A DNA stretch of 64,000 nt, from the NCBI RefSeq assembly GCF_027111355.2, contig NZ_CP114291.2:1178001-1242000 (forward strand). Reading direction: 5' to 3'. Source of the DNA: Flavobacterium eburneipallidum (GTDB taxonomy: Bacteria; Bacteroidota; Bacteroidia; Flavobacteriales; Flavobacteriaceae). Shown piece by piece: positions 42,787 to 50,881 of this stretch (positions are counted from its first letter, which is position 1; each line of letters starts with the position of its first letter). Under the pieces are notes generated by a model, which searched no databases, had not been told where the DNA came from, and was given only the letters and a program-made list of their open reading frames with translations. Position numbers and translations under genes: made by a program.

Positions 42787-44681
42787 TATATTTTTAAAGT
42801 AAATTTATTATTGGGTTGAATGGCAATTTTATTGTGTTCCAATAAATTTTGCAACGCAAAGATAACATCGTCTTCGCTGTTTTTAGTCAGGAATTGAATT
42901 TCTCTCGAATTCAATTCCTGTGTTTTTAATAATTCTAGGATTTTTTTTGGAATCAAAGTAGTGTCGTTAGATTTCTTTTTATTGGAAACGCAATACGAAC
43001 AGATACCACAATCAGTTTCAGTTTTCTCGCCAAAATAATCCAGAATCAATTTGCTTTTGCAAACTTTCTTCTCGTTTATATAATGCAAAACCGATTCGAA
43101 TTGAGTTACTTTTTGTTTGTTTTGCTTTTCTAAATATTTCGAAACTCTGTTGATGGTTAGTTCGTCTTCTCGAATTTCATTGAAAATAATCGTAGCATCA
43201 TTGCCTTTTTTATGATAGTCAATAATATTTCGCTCTTGTAATTTGTCGAGAATAGTATGAATTTGTGCTTCATCAGCATTTGATTTCTTGGCAATCAAGG
43301 ATAAATTAATAGCTGTTTGCGATTCGTAAATTCCAGGATAGGTACGAAGCAAAGCCAAAATAACAGGTTCTTCATTGGTATTCAAACTTATATATCGAAT
43401 AACTTCTTTGGATTCGATGATAAATTGTATGGTGATTTTTTCGGAATATTCTTGTGACAAACTCAAAACACCTTGACGATCTAAAAACTGAATGGCATTG
43501 AATGTTTTTACCGTTGGAAATTGATATTTCTGGCAAAAATGATTCAGATTGAATGAAAATTGCTCATCAATTCCTTCGCCATAAGCAATCCTAAAATAAG
43601 TGCATAATTTGATATACACTTGGGTAAGGAATTTTTTATCGGGTAATACGTTGATGAATTGACTTTCAGCCTGTACTTTATCCGATGGACTAGTCAGAAT
43701 AATTCCAAATGCTTTGGCCTCATTTCTACCTGCACGACCTGCTTCCTGATAATAGCTTTCCATACTTTCAGGCAGATGAACGTGAATAACCGTTTTTACA
43801 TTGGCTTTGTCAATCCCCATCCCAAAAGCATTGGTGGCAACCATAATTTGTGCTTCTTCATTCATCCAAAGGCTCATGTTTTTTTCTTTCTCTTTAGCAG
43901 ATAATCCGCCGTGATAAAAAGTAGCTTTGAAACCCAAAGATTGTAATTGCGAAGCAGTATCCGAACAGGATTTTCTATTTCGAACATATATTATAGACGG
44001 TTGCGGATTTTTTTTCAGAATTTGCTCCATTCGATAGAGTTTGTCTTCGACTTCAAAAACCATATAAGCAATGTTTTTTCTAGCAAAAGATTTCTGAAAA
44101 AGTACTGGTTCATCCAATTTCAATTGAAGAATAATATCGTCCAGAACGGTTTTGGTAGCCGAAGCCGTCAATGCCAAAAAAGGGATTTTAGGAAAATGGA
44201 TTTTTAACTGGGCAATTTTCAAATAAGCGGGACGAAAATCGTGACCCCATTGCGATACACAATGTGCTTCGTCTATGGCAATTAAATTGATGGGTAAATT
44301 TTTGATTCGTTCTAAAATCCAATCCGATTGCAAACGTTCAGGTGATAAATACAAGAATTTATAATTACCAAATTCACAATTATCCAAAAGATTAATCATT
44401 TCGTCCGATTGAATGCCGCCTGTCAATGCAATCGCTTTGATACCGAGTTCATGCAAACGTTGTACTTGGTCTTTCATCAAAGCAACCAAAGGCGAAATAA
44501 CCAAACAAATTCCGTTTTTCATCAAAGCGGGAACCTGAAAACAAATTGATTTTCCACCGCCAGTTGGCATCAAACCAAAAGTATCTTTTCCATCCAAAAC
44601 CGAATGGATAATCTCGTCTTGTGGCGATCTAAATGCGTCGTGCTTCCAGTATTTTTTAAGTATAGCTAATGCTTCTTGCAT
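42786..44681 (-). CDS. recQ: ATP-dependent DNA helicase RecQ
   Basis: A 631-residue 3'-5' helicase for recombination and fork repair. It has the RecQ start F-R-S-P-Q-D-E-I-I, Walker A M-P-T-G-G-G-K-S, DEAH box A-I-D-E-A-H-C-V-S-Q-W-G-H-D-F-R-P and the late motif Q-E-A-G-R-A-G-R. The zinc-binding region follows (cysteines near 535 and in T-D-C-G-I-C-S-Y-C) with a winged-helix part. The classical HRDC domain is not clear; the tail is a short helical stretch, so this is the shorter RecQ form common in Bacteroidota. Confidence 0.94.
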   Translation of the reverse strand: MQEALAILKKYWKHDAFRSPQDEIIHSVLDGKDTFGLMPTGGGKSICFQVPALMKNGICLVISPLVALMKDQVQRLHELGIKAIALTGGIQSDEMINLLDNCEFGNYKFLYLSPERLQSDWILERIKNLPINLIAIDEAHCVSQWGHDFRPAYLKIAQLKIHFPKIPFLALTASATKTVLDDIILQLKLDEPVLFQKSFARKNIAYMVFEVEDKLYRMEQILKKNPQPSIIYVRNRKSCSDTASQLQSLGFKATFYHGGLSAKEKEKNMSLWMNEEAQIMVATNAFGMGIDKANVKTVIHVHLPESMESYYQEAGRAGRNEAKAFGIILTSPSDKVQAESQFINVLPDKKFLTQVYIKLCTYFRIAYGEGIDEQFSFNLNHFCQKYQFPTVKTFNAIQFLDRQGVLSLSQEYSEKITIQFIIESKEVIRYISLNTNEEPVILALLRTYPGIYESQTAINLSLIAKKSNADEAQIHTILDKLQERNIIDYHKKGNDATIIFNEIREDELTINRVSKYLEKQNKQKVTQFESVLHYINEKKVCKSKLILDYFGEKTETDCGICSYCVSNKKKSNDTTLIPKKILELLKTQELNSREIQFLTKNSEDDVIFALQNLLEHNKIAIQPNNKFTLKI

Positions 44682-44700
44682 TTTAGATTGAAGTTTAGTG

Positions 44701-45234
44701 CTAAATTTGCTCTAATATAAATAAAATTCTATTATCTACAGTTCCTTTTGGAACTTCAATCAGCTCGTAGCCATAATTTTTGTAGGTTGCAGTAAGATGG
44801 TTTTGAATGAGTTTGGCTTGCTCAAAATTTTCATAACGTTCAGCATCGCTTACATATATTTCCTCCCAAGGCGGAAGAATAAAGATTTTGGAGTATTGGT
44901 ATTCTCGACAAGCCAAATCGAAATGAGCGGGATAACTGTCGCCAATGTAATCCATATAAGCAACAACATCAGGAATTCCACGGTCGATAAAAACTATTTC
45001 GTGAGGTTCGTTTTGTGCATTTTCGAATTGCTTTTTTCTGCCTTCTAATAATAATTCGCTGAATAATAAAGGGTTTTCAAGAAATAATTGATCGATGCCT
45101 TGTTGTTTGGCTTCTAAAGTTACTTGTCGGGAAATTTCAGGATAACAACAAAAACCTTTGTCAATTAATCCATCGATGAGAGTACTTTTTCCAGTTCCAG
45201 GTCCGCCTATAATTACTATGATTTCTTTGCTCAC
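44701..45234 (-). CDS. AAA_28-type P-loop NTPase/kinase-like protein
   Basis: A 177-residue cytoplasmic protein with Walker A I-G-G-P-G-T-G-K-S-T-L at residues 8-18 and the segment I-V-F-I-D-R-G-I-P-D-V near 77. It has no transmembrane part. Proteins of this group resemble small nucleotide or metabolite kinases, but the substrate is unknown. It lies 19 bases before recQ and is likely the first gene of the NTPase-recQ-fmt unit. Confidence 0.82.
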   Translation of the reverse strand: MSKEIIVIIGGPGTGKSTLIDGLIDKGFCCYPEISRQVTLEAKQQGIDQLFLENPLLFSELLLEGRKKQFENAQNEPHEIVFIDRGIPDVVAYMDYIGDSYPAHFDLACREYQYSKIFILPPWEEIYVSDAERYENFEQAKLIQNHLTATYKNYGYELIEVPKGTVDNRILFILEQI

Positions 45235-45251
45235 TTTTTTCGAATAAAGCG

Positions 45252-45259
45252 CAAATTTA
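45252..45259 (-). promoter_or_regulatory. -7 box (TAAATTTG) of the NTPase-recQ-fmt unit
   Basis: An exact TAAATTTG on the minus strand lies 18 bases before the start codon. The -33 place holds TCG instead of TTG, so support is partial. Confidence 0.45.
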
Positions 45260-45354
45260 CCTAAAGTTATTCGTATTCCGAAAAATTATATTTGCAGAAA
45301 GTTTCTGCAATCTAAAATCTACATTCTAAAATCTAAAATGTTATTTCAAAACTG

Positions 45355-45362
45355 TATATTTG
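45355..45362 (+). promoter_or_regulatory. -7 box (TATATTTG) before the DUF493 gene
   Basis: TATATTTGC matches the -7 consensus 23 bases before the ATG; a TTG at -33 is not visible. A second TATATTTG lies at 45287-45294. The stretch between holds repeated words of the type aatctaaaatct/attctaaaat (45309-45339). Confidence 0.42.
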
Positions 45363-45384
45363 CTTTTATTTTTTATTTTCAAGG

Positions 45385-45669
45385 ATGGATAAGAACACTC
45401 AAGAATTTTATGATCGGTTAAAGGTGGAGTTGGATGCAAGCAATACTTGGCCAGCTAATTATTTGTACAAATTTATTGTTCCTTCTGTAAATGACAACGT
45501 TTTGCGTGTAGAAGAAGCTTTTAATTGTATGGGAGCAGTAATAAAAACGACCAAATCCAAAACCGGAAAATTTACAAGTATTTCTGTTGATGTTACTGCC
45601 AAAGATTCTCAAGAAATAATAGATAAGTACATTGAAGTTTCTACAATCGAAGGAATTATTTCTCTATAA
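45385..45669 (+). CDS. DUF493 (YbeD-like) domain protein
   Basis: A 94-residue protein with a ferredoxin-like fold pattern (Y-K-F-I-V-P-S, then T-K-S-K-T-G-K-F-T-S-I-S-V-D-V-T-A near 55-71), as in YbeD-like DUF493 proteins. A regulatory role is suspected for the family but unproven. The start is well placed, and an 18-base A run follows the stop closely. Confidence 0.85.
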   Translation: MDKNTQEFYDRLKVELDASNTWPANYLYKFIVPSVNDNVLRVEEAFNCMGAVIKTTKSKTGKFTSISVDVTAKDSQEIIDKYIEVSTIEGIISL

Positions 45670-45674
45670 ATTTT

Positions 45675-45692
45675 AAAAAAAAAAAAAAAAAA
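45675..45692 (+). repeat. Homopolymer of 18 A followed by a hairpin
   Basis: Eighteen A begin five bases after the DUF493 stop. A hairpin follows (AAGCAA, about 45700-45705, with TTGCTT, 45720-45725). On the minus strand the hairpin plus 18 U would be a terminator, but no minus-strand gene enters it. Length may be unstable or an assembly artefact. Confidence 0.7.
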
Positions 45693-45766
45693 CTCAATCA
45701 AGCAATTTTAGAAGAAAGATTGCTTTTCAAACAGGCACGTTATTGGTGCCTAAATAATTCAAAAAT

Positions 45767-46495
45767 ATGACTCCAAAATATATAAAAGAAAACTCAAATG
45801 ACGTTGTCTTCAATTTAGAATACAATGCCGAAAGACCGCATTTGATTATTCCAGAATACGGTCGTCATTTGCAAAAATTGATTGACCAAGCTACTGCCAT
45901 AGAAGATAGAGAAGAGCGTAACAAAGCCGCAAAATACATCATTCAGGTAATGGGAAGTTTGAATCCGCATTTGCGTGATGTACTTGATTTTCAGCACAAA
46001 CTATGGGATCAGCTTTTTATAATGTCTGATTTTAAATTGGATGTAGAATCGCCTTATCCGGTGCCAACTCGTGAGGTTTTACAATTGAAACCCGATGTTT
46101 TGAAATACCCACAAAATTTTCCGAAGTACCGATTTTATGGTAACAATATCAAATATATGATTGATGTTGCCAATAAATGGGAGGAAGGCGAAATGAAAAA
46201 TGCGTTGGTCAAAGTAATCGCTAATCACATGAAAAAATCGTATTTGAGTTGGAACAAAGACACGGTTAAAGACGATGTAATTTTTGAACATTTATACGAA
46301 TTATCAGGTGGGAAACTAAATTTGTTGCAAAGTACAGAAGAGCTTTTAACAACGACAGATTTATTGCGTACGAATAAGAGAGTTTCTAATAAAATTACAC
46401 CTCCTGGTCAGCCAAAAATACAAAGTAATAAAAATGCCAAGTCAGGTAAGCCAAATCCTGCACATAAAAATCAAAATAGAAAACCAACTAATTAA
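45767..46495 (+). CDS. DUF4290 domain protein
   Basis: A 242-residue cytoplasmic protein matching the Bacteroidota-specific DUF4290 family: Y-N-A-E-R-P-H-L-I-I-P-E-Y-G-R near the start, N-P-H-L-R-D-V-L-D-F-Q-H-K-L-W-D and Y-G-N-N-I-K-Y-M-I. The last 40 residues are a low-complexity, Lys/Asn/Pro-rich basic tail. The function is unknown. The gene precedes murA, with a long inverted repeat starting at its stop codon. Confidence 0.85.
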   Translation: MTPKYIKENSNDVVFNLEYNAERPHLIIPEYGRHLQKLIDQATAIEDREERNKAAKYIIQVMGSLNPHLRDVLDFQHKLWDQLFIMSDFKLDVESPYPVPTREVLQLKPDVLKYPQNFPKYRFYGNNIKYMIDVANKWEEGEMKNALVKVIANHMKKSYLSWNKDTVKDDVIFEHLYELSGGKLNLLQSTEELLTTTDLLRTNKRVSNKITPPGQPKIQSNKNAKSGKPNPAHKNQNRKPTN

Positions 46496-46560
46496 AAATT
46501 TAGAATTAAAAATTAAAAATCCTCAATAGGGTTATAATTTTTAATTCTAAATTTTTAATT
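46490..46560. repeat. 26-bp perfect inverted repeat between DUF4290 and murA
   Basis: Bases 46490-46515 pair perfectly with 46535-46560 around a 19-base loop. The arms are almost pure A/T and built from the word AATTTAGAATTAAAAATT. The left arm contains the DUF4290 stop codon. It could terminate or stabilise the mRNA between the genes; the AT-rich word looks like a flavobacterial dispersed repeat. Confidence 0.8.
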
Positions 46561-46576
46561 TTTAATTTAAAAAAAT

Positions 46577-47887
46577 ATGGGAATTTTTAAAATCGAAGGA
46601 GGCGTTAGCCTAAAAGGCGAAATCACGCCACAAGGAGCAAAAAATGAGGCATTGCAAATACTGTGTGCTGTATTATTAACTCCAGAAAAAGTAACTATCA
46701 ACAATCTTCCAGATATTATTGACATCAATAAACTGATTACTCTTTTAGGAAATTTAGGGGTTAAAATTCAAAAAAATGGACCTGGCTCTTATACATTTCA
46801 ATCCGATGATGTAAATGTTGGTTATTTAGAAACTGAAGCCTTCAAGAAAGAAGGTGGAGCATTAAGAGGGTCCATTATGATTGTTGGACCACTTTTAGCT
46901 CGTTTTGGAAAAGGATATATCCCAAAACCAGGAGGAGATAAAATTGGACGCAGAAGATTAGATACTCACTTTGAAGGTTTTATCAATTTGGGTGCAAAAT
47001 TCCGTTATAATAAAGAAGATCATTTTTATGGAGTAGAAGCAACCGAAGGATTGACAGGAACAGATATGTTATTGGACGAAGCTTCGGTTACAGGAACAGC
47101 AAATATTGTTATGGCTGCTGTTTTGGCAAAAGGAACAACAACTATTTATAATGCTGCTTGCGAACCTTATTTGCAACAATTGTGCAAAATGATGAATGCC
47201 ATGGGAGCAAAAGTTTCGGGCATTGGATCCAATTTATTGACTATCGAAGGTGTAGAAAGTCTTGGAGGTTGTACTCATACTATTCTTCCAGATATGATCG
47301 AAATAGGAAGCTGGATCGGACTAGCGGCCATGACTAGAAGCGAAATAACCATTAAAGATGTTAGTTGGTCTAATTTAGGAGTTATTCCAAGTGTTTTCAG
47401 AAAACTAGGAATCACTTTAGAAAAAAGAGGCGATGATATTTATATTCCAGCTCACAAAGATGGTTATCAGGTAAAAACCGACATAGACGGTTCGATTCTT
47501 ACCATTGCTGATGCGCCTTGGCCAGGATTTACTCCCGATTTATTGAGTATCATTTTGGTTGTGGCAACACAATGCAAAGGAGATGTATTGATTCATCAAA
47601 AAATGTTTGAAAGCCGTTTGTTTTTTGTTGATAAATTGATTGATATGGGCGCCAAAATTATCTTGTGTGATCCACATAGAGCCGTAGTTATTGGTCATGA
47701 TTTCAAATCACAACTAAAAGCAACAACCATGTCTTCGCCAGATATTAGAGCAGGAATTTCTTTGTTGATTGCAGCACTTTCAGCAAAAGGAACCAGCACC
47801 ATTCAAAATATCGAGCAAATTGACAGAGGTTATGAAAGAATTGACGAACGATTGAGAGCTATTGGAGCGAAGATTGTGAGAGCTTAG
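46577..47887 (+). CDS. murA: UDP-N-acetylglucosamine 1-carboxyvinyltransferase with Asp in place of the fosfomycin cysteine
   Basis: A 436-residue cytoplasmic enzyme that adds enolpyruvate to UDP-GlcNAc, the first step of peptidoglycan synthesis. Family motifs include G-A-K-N-E-A-L near residue 20, G-G-A-L-R-G-S near 93, D-E-A-S-V-T-G-T-A-N and T-D-L/P-D-L type loops. The catalytic loop reads K-P-G-G-D-K-I-G (117-124). Asp121 stands where most enzymes have the cysteine that fosfomycin alkylates. The change is known in other natural MurA enzymes that work but resist the drug. Confidence 0.95.
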   Translation: MGIFKIEGGVSLKGEITPQGAKNEALQILCAVLLTPEKVTINNLPDIIDINKLITLLGNLGVKIQKNGPGSYTFQSDDVNVGYLETEAFKKEGGALRGSIMIVGPLLARFGKGYIPKPGGDKIGRRRLDTHFEGFINLGAKFRYNKEDHFYGVEATEGLTGTDMLLDEASVTGTANIVMAAVLAKGTTTIYNAACEPYLQQLCKMMNAMGAKVSGIGSNLLTIEGVESLGGCTHTILPDMIEIGSWIGLAAMTRSEITIKDVSWSNLGVIPSVFRKLGITLEKRGDDIYIPAHKDGYQVKTDIDGSILTIADAPWPGFTPDLLSIILVVATQCKGDVLIHQKMFESRLFFVDKLIDMGAKIILCDPHRAVVIGHDFKSQLKATTMSSPDIRAGISLLIAALSAKGTSTIQNIEQIDRGYERIDERLRAIGAKIVRA

Positions 47888-47904
47888 TAATTTCAATAAA
47901 TAGC

Positions 47905-47961
47905 AAATTCCACAGATTGGCACAGATTTTTAATTTGTGAAAATTTGTGGAATTTGTGTTT
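47905..47961. repeat. Imperfect inverted repeat with an AAATTTGTGGAATT core, copy 2
   Basis: AATTCCACA (left arm, about 47907-47915) pairs with TGTGGAATT (47946-47954); CACAGATT and AATTTGTG form an inner pair. It shares the core AAATTTGTGGAATT with the repeat near 6941. It occupies the leader of the CDF transporter gene, and a TTG start inside it is not used. Confidence 0.6.
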
Positions 47962-47974
47962 AAAAATAATTAAA

Positions 47975-48847
47975 ATGACAAACGAGCAAACAGCCATAAA
48001 AGCTACTTATTTTAGCATATTTGGGAATATTTGCATGGCATTAATCAAAGGATTGGCTGGTTTTTTTGGTAATTCTTATGCTTTGATTGCAGATGCCATC
48101 GAATCTACAACTGATATTTTTGCTTCGTTTTTAGTCTTATTTGGAATCAAATATTCTAACAAACCTGCCGATGAAAATCATCCTTACGGACACGGTAGGG
48201 CAGAACCTTTGATTACTTTTTTGGTGGTGGTTTTCCTGATTACATCGGCAACTATTATCGCTTACGAAAGTATTATCAATATCCAAACTCCTCACGATTT
48301 ACCAAAACCGTGGACGCTCATCATTCTTGGAGCAATAATTATCTGGAAAGAATATTCTTTTCGGATAGTGATGAAAAGAAGTCTTGAAACCAATAGTTCG
48401 TCATTAAAAGCCGATGCTTGGCATCATAGAAGTGATGCGATAACATCGGTTGCGGCATTTATTGGGATTTCTGCGGCTTTGTTTTTAGGAAAGGGCTATG
48501 AATCTGCTGATGATTGGGCGGCACTTTTTGCAGCAGGATTTATTTGCTACAACAGTTATTTGATTTTTAGACCAGCTCTTGGAGAAATCATGGACGAACA
48601 TCTGAACGATGATTTAATTATCGAAATCAGGAAAGTAGCGCAAGAAGTAAACGGAGTAGTCAATACCGAAAAATGCTTTATTCGAAAAGCAGGAATGAAA
48701 TACCATGTGGATTTGCATGCCATTGTCAACGCGAATCTTACGGTGAGAGAAGGTCACGAAATAGCGCATCATCTTAAAGATACTTTGCGAGCAGCAATCC
48801 CTGAACTGGGTCATGTTTTAATTCATATTGAACCAACGGCTTATTAA
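47975..48847 (+). CDS. Cation diffusion facilitator (CDF) family transporter
   Basis: A 290-residue inner-membrane metal exporter. I chose ATG 47975, as an upstream TTG at 47945 lies in a repeat. It has about five to six helices (to about residue 205), the metal-site segments A-L-I-A-D-A-I-E-S-T-T-D and H-P-Y-G-H-G-R-A-E, and D-A-W-H-H-R-S-D-A. A C-terminal cytoplasmic domain carries H-V-D-L-H-A near 240. CDF carriers move zinc, iron, manganese or cobalt out of the cell against protons; the metal is not decided here. Confidence 0.92.
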   Translation: MTNEQTAIKATYFSIFGNICMALIKGLAGFFGNSYALIADAIESTTDIFASFLVLFGIKYSNKPADENHPYGHGRAEPLITFLVVVFLITSATIIAYESIINIQTPHDLPKPWTLIILGAIIIWKEYSFRIVMKRSLETNSSSLKADAWHHRSDAITSVAAFIGISAALFLGKGYESADDWAALFAAGFICYNSYLIFRPALGEIMDEHLNDDLIIEIRKVAQEVNGVVNTEKCFIRKAGMKYHVDLHAIVNANLTVREGHEIAHHLKDTLRAAIPELGHVLIHIEPTAY

Positions 48848-48864
48848 TATATTATTTTAGATAT

Positions 48865-48904
48865 AAAAAGTCGGGACAAAATTTAAAAATTTGTCCCGAT
48901 TTTA
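48865..48904. terminator. Bidirectional terminator between the CDF gene and aroQ
   Basis: TCGGGACAAA (48871-48880) pairs with TTTGTCCCGA (48890-48899), extended outward by A/T pairs. It lies between convergent genes. Confidence 0.88.
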
Positions 48905-48924
48905 TTTATAATTATTGAGGTCTA

Positions 48925-49338
48925 TTACAAAAACGATTGTATCGCCAATTCGTAACTTCTCATTCCAAAACCAAGAATAACACCTTTGGCATTTCCTGAA
49001 ATATAAGATTGGTGACGGAAACTTTCTCTTGAAAAAGTATTCGAAATATGTACTTCTACAACAGGAGTTGAGATTCCTTTTACCGCATCGCCAATACCGA
49101 TTGAAGTATGCGTATAAGCACCAGCATTCAAGATAATACCATCATAAGTAAAACCAAATTCCTGAATTTTATTGATCAATTCGCCTTCAACGTTGCTTTG
49201 ATAATAAGTGAATTCTATTTGCGGAAATTTTTCTTTCAAAGAATTGAAATATTCTTCAAAAGTGAGTGAGCCATAAATTTCGGGTTCACGTTTTCCTAAT
49301 AAGTTGAGGTTTGGTCCGTTGATAATACTAATCTTCAT
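48925..49338 (-). CDS. aroQ: Type II 3-dehydroquinate dehydratase
   Basis: A 137-residue enzyme of the shikimate pathway, converting 3-dehydroquinate to 3-dehydroshikimate. ATG at 49338 starts the canonical M-K-I-S-I-I-N-G-P-N-L-N-L-L-G. A longer frame from 49398 would begin in the upstream terminator. Active-site elements are the flexible loop R-E-P-E-I-Y-G with the Tyr, N-A-G-A-Y-T-H-T-S and the C-terminal V-H-I-S-N. Length fits the dodecameric type II family. Confidence 0.95.
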   Translation of the reverse strand: MKISIINGPNLNLLGKREPEIYGSLTFEEYFNSLKEKFPQIEFTYYQSNVEGELINKIQEFGFTYDGIILNAGAYTHTSIGIGDAVKGISTPVVEVHISNTFSRESFRHQSYISGNAKGVILGFGMRSYELAIQSFL

Positions 49339-49362
49339 AAATATAATTTTCGTAAAAATAAA

Positions 49363-49389
49363 AAAACCGTTCCAATTTAGAACGGTTTT
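49363..49389 (-). terminator. Terminator after the minus-strand outer-membrane barrel gene
   Basis: AAAACCGTTC (49363-49372) and GAACGGTTTT (49380-49389) form a 10-bp stem. On the minus strand it is followed by TTT-rich sequence, 25 bases after the barrel gene and ahead of aroQ. Confidence 0.8.
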
Positions 49390-49413
49390 CATATACATAT
49401 TGCTTTTATTTTT

Positions 49414-49956
49414 TTAAAACAGAAGTCCTGCTGAAACTTGTACGACTGAATTTTTGTATTCTGCATCTGGAGATACATCAGTTAGTCCTAAAACATATCT
49501 GCCTTGAATAAATAGGTTTTTGGTAATTTTAAGACCTAGTCCAGCAGCAGCTCCAAATTCAAAAGTTTTAGAATCTGCTGGATTAAATTTGTCTTTTTCG
49601 CTTAACAAAAAGGAGGCTTGAGGCCCTAATTCTAAACTAAAAGAATCGCTTAAATATATTTTTGCCAAAACAGGAATCGCAATATAGCCCAATTCATTTT
49701 TAAACTCTTCTCCAACATTTTCGTAACTCGCCCCTTGAGTTGTGTATAACAGCTCGGGTTGTATTGCAAATTTGTCTAGAAGTTTGATTTCGGCAACCAA
49801 TCCAGCGTGATAGCTTGTAATGGCATCAGTTTGAATTTGTGTACCATTCAAATTGGCGTAATTTAATCCTGCTTTTACTCCAATTTGTAAGGTTTGTGCT
49901 TTTGTACTAAATGAGATAGCAATCAATAGGGTAGTAATTAAAAGTGTCTTTTTCAT
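49414..49956 (-). CDS. Outer-membrane beta-barrel (PorT/porin-like) protein
   Basis: A 180-residue exported protein with signal peptide to K-A-Q (residue 20). Alternating strands follow ('LQIGVKAGLNYANL', 'FAIQPELLYTTQGASY', 'FSLELGPQASFLL', 'LFIQGRYVLGL') and a final aromatic (V-S-A-G-L-L-F), as in the outer-membrane beta-barrel family PF13568. The exact role is unknown. It is divergent from a second, unrelated barrel gene; the 254-base AT-rich region between shows no clear consensus promoter. Confidence 0.85.
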   Translation of the reverse strand: MKKTLLITTLLIAISFSTKAQTLQIGVKAGLNYANLNGTQIQTDAITSYHAGLVAEIKLLDKFAIQPELLYTTQGASYENVGEEFKNELGYIAIPVLAKIYLSDSFSLELGPQASFLLSEKDKFNPADSKTFEFGAAAGLGLKITKNLFIQGRYVLGLTDVSPDAEYKNSVVQVSAGLLF

Positions 49957-50210
49957 AATTGTATAATTTAGGGTTGTTTTTATAACGTTAGAATTGTTAC
50001 ATTATTGTATTTACTAGTATTGCGGGTTGTTTATGATTATTAATATGTTATTTTTTATTATTATTTGAGATTATAATGATAATTTAAAGTCATTATTTTA
50101 TTAATTATTTAAAACTGTTAATAAAATTGTTAACAACTATACTTTGTATTAAAATTCGCATTCCATTTAATTTCTAATTTAGTTTTACAATTAATTTTAA
50201 CTAAACAAAC

Positions 50211-50807
50211 ATGAAAAAAATTATTTTAACAGCTATTGCAGTATTTGCTATTACAAATGGGTATTCTCAAGAAGAGGGTAAATTTAGAGTAGGTTTAGAT
50301 TTGGGTTATACCGTGCCATCTAATGGAGGTGGAGGTATTTTATTTTCTTTAGAACCTAAATATAATCTAAAAGATAATATGAATGTAGGTTTGCGTATAG
50401 GAGCAGCAGCAATGGTTCGTGATATTAATACCGATGGGGAAACTACAAGTGCTAAAGTTTCGGCTAATGGTTCTTACGTAGGTACTTATGATTATTATTT
50501 CAATAATTCTGGAAGCTCTTTTGTCCCTTATATAGGAGGAGGAGCTGGATATTATTCTATTGCAAATGTTGAGTTTGATGATGTTGATGAATCTTCCTCA
50601 AGTACTTCATTGGATGCTAGCGGTAAAATGGGTGGTTTAATAAGAGGTGGATTTGAATGGGGTAAATTCAGAATGGGAATTGAATATAATTTAGTTCCAA
50701 AATCAGAATTGCAAGATATGTCAGGATCAAAAATAGGAAATGTTTCTAATTCATATTTAGGAATCCATTTAGGTTTCTATGTAGGAGGAGGAAAATGGGG
50801 TAGATAA
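50211..50807 (+). CDS. Outer-membrane beta-barrel protein, small
   Basis: A 198-residue exported protein with signal peptide to about residue 19 (G-Y-S-Q). It has repeated amphipathic strands with glycine-rich turns: G-L-D-L-G-Y-T-V-P, G-G-G-I-L-F-S-L-E-P-K-Y, Y-I-G-G-G-A-G-Y-Y, G-G-L-I-R-G-G-F-E-W and a last strand L-G-I-H-L-G-F-Y-V-G-G-G. It resembles the OmpW/OmpX-like small barrels of flavobacteria. An acidic, Ser-rich loop (D-D-V-D-E-S-S-S-S-T, near 125) stands out. Function unknown. Confidence 0.8.
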   Translation: MKKIILTAIAVFAITNGYSQEEGKFRVGLDLGYTVPSNGGGGILFSLEPKYNLKDNMNVGLRIGAAAMVRDINTDGETTSAKVSANGSYVGTYDYYFNNSGSSFVPYIGGGAGYYSIANVEFDDVDESSSSTSLDASGKMGGLIRGGFEWGKFRMGIEYNLVPKSELQDMSGSKIGNVSNSYLGIHLGFYVGGGKWGR

Positions 50808-50826
50808 TTTTTTTCCAAAAAAAGGT

Positions 50827-50853
50827 AAACCACGCAATTTGCGTGGTTTTTTT
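50827..50853 (+). terminator. Terminator before xerD
   Basis: AAACCACGCAA (50827-50837) and TTGCGTGGTTT (50839-50849) are complementary, and a T run follows to 50853. A GTG inside it could extend the xerD frame but is rejected as a start. Confidence 0.85.
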
Positions 50854-50881
50854 ATGCCTAAAAATACCGTTACTTTGCATT

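Noticed and set aside
47945..47974. TTG start of the CDF transporter
   Set aside because: It is inside the inverted repeat; the ATG at 47975 fits the family.
49339..49398. Longer aroQ frame
   Set aside because: It starts next to the terminator of the upstream gene; AroQ proteins start at the M-K-I-S-I-I-N-G-P-N segment.
50843..50881. Longer xerD frame
   Set aside because: The GTG start is inside the stem of a terminator; ATG 50882 gives the normal XerD start.
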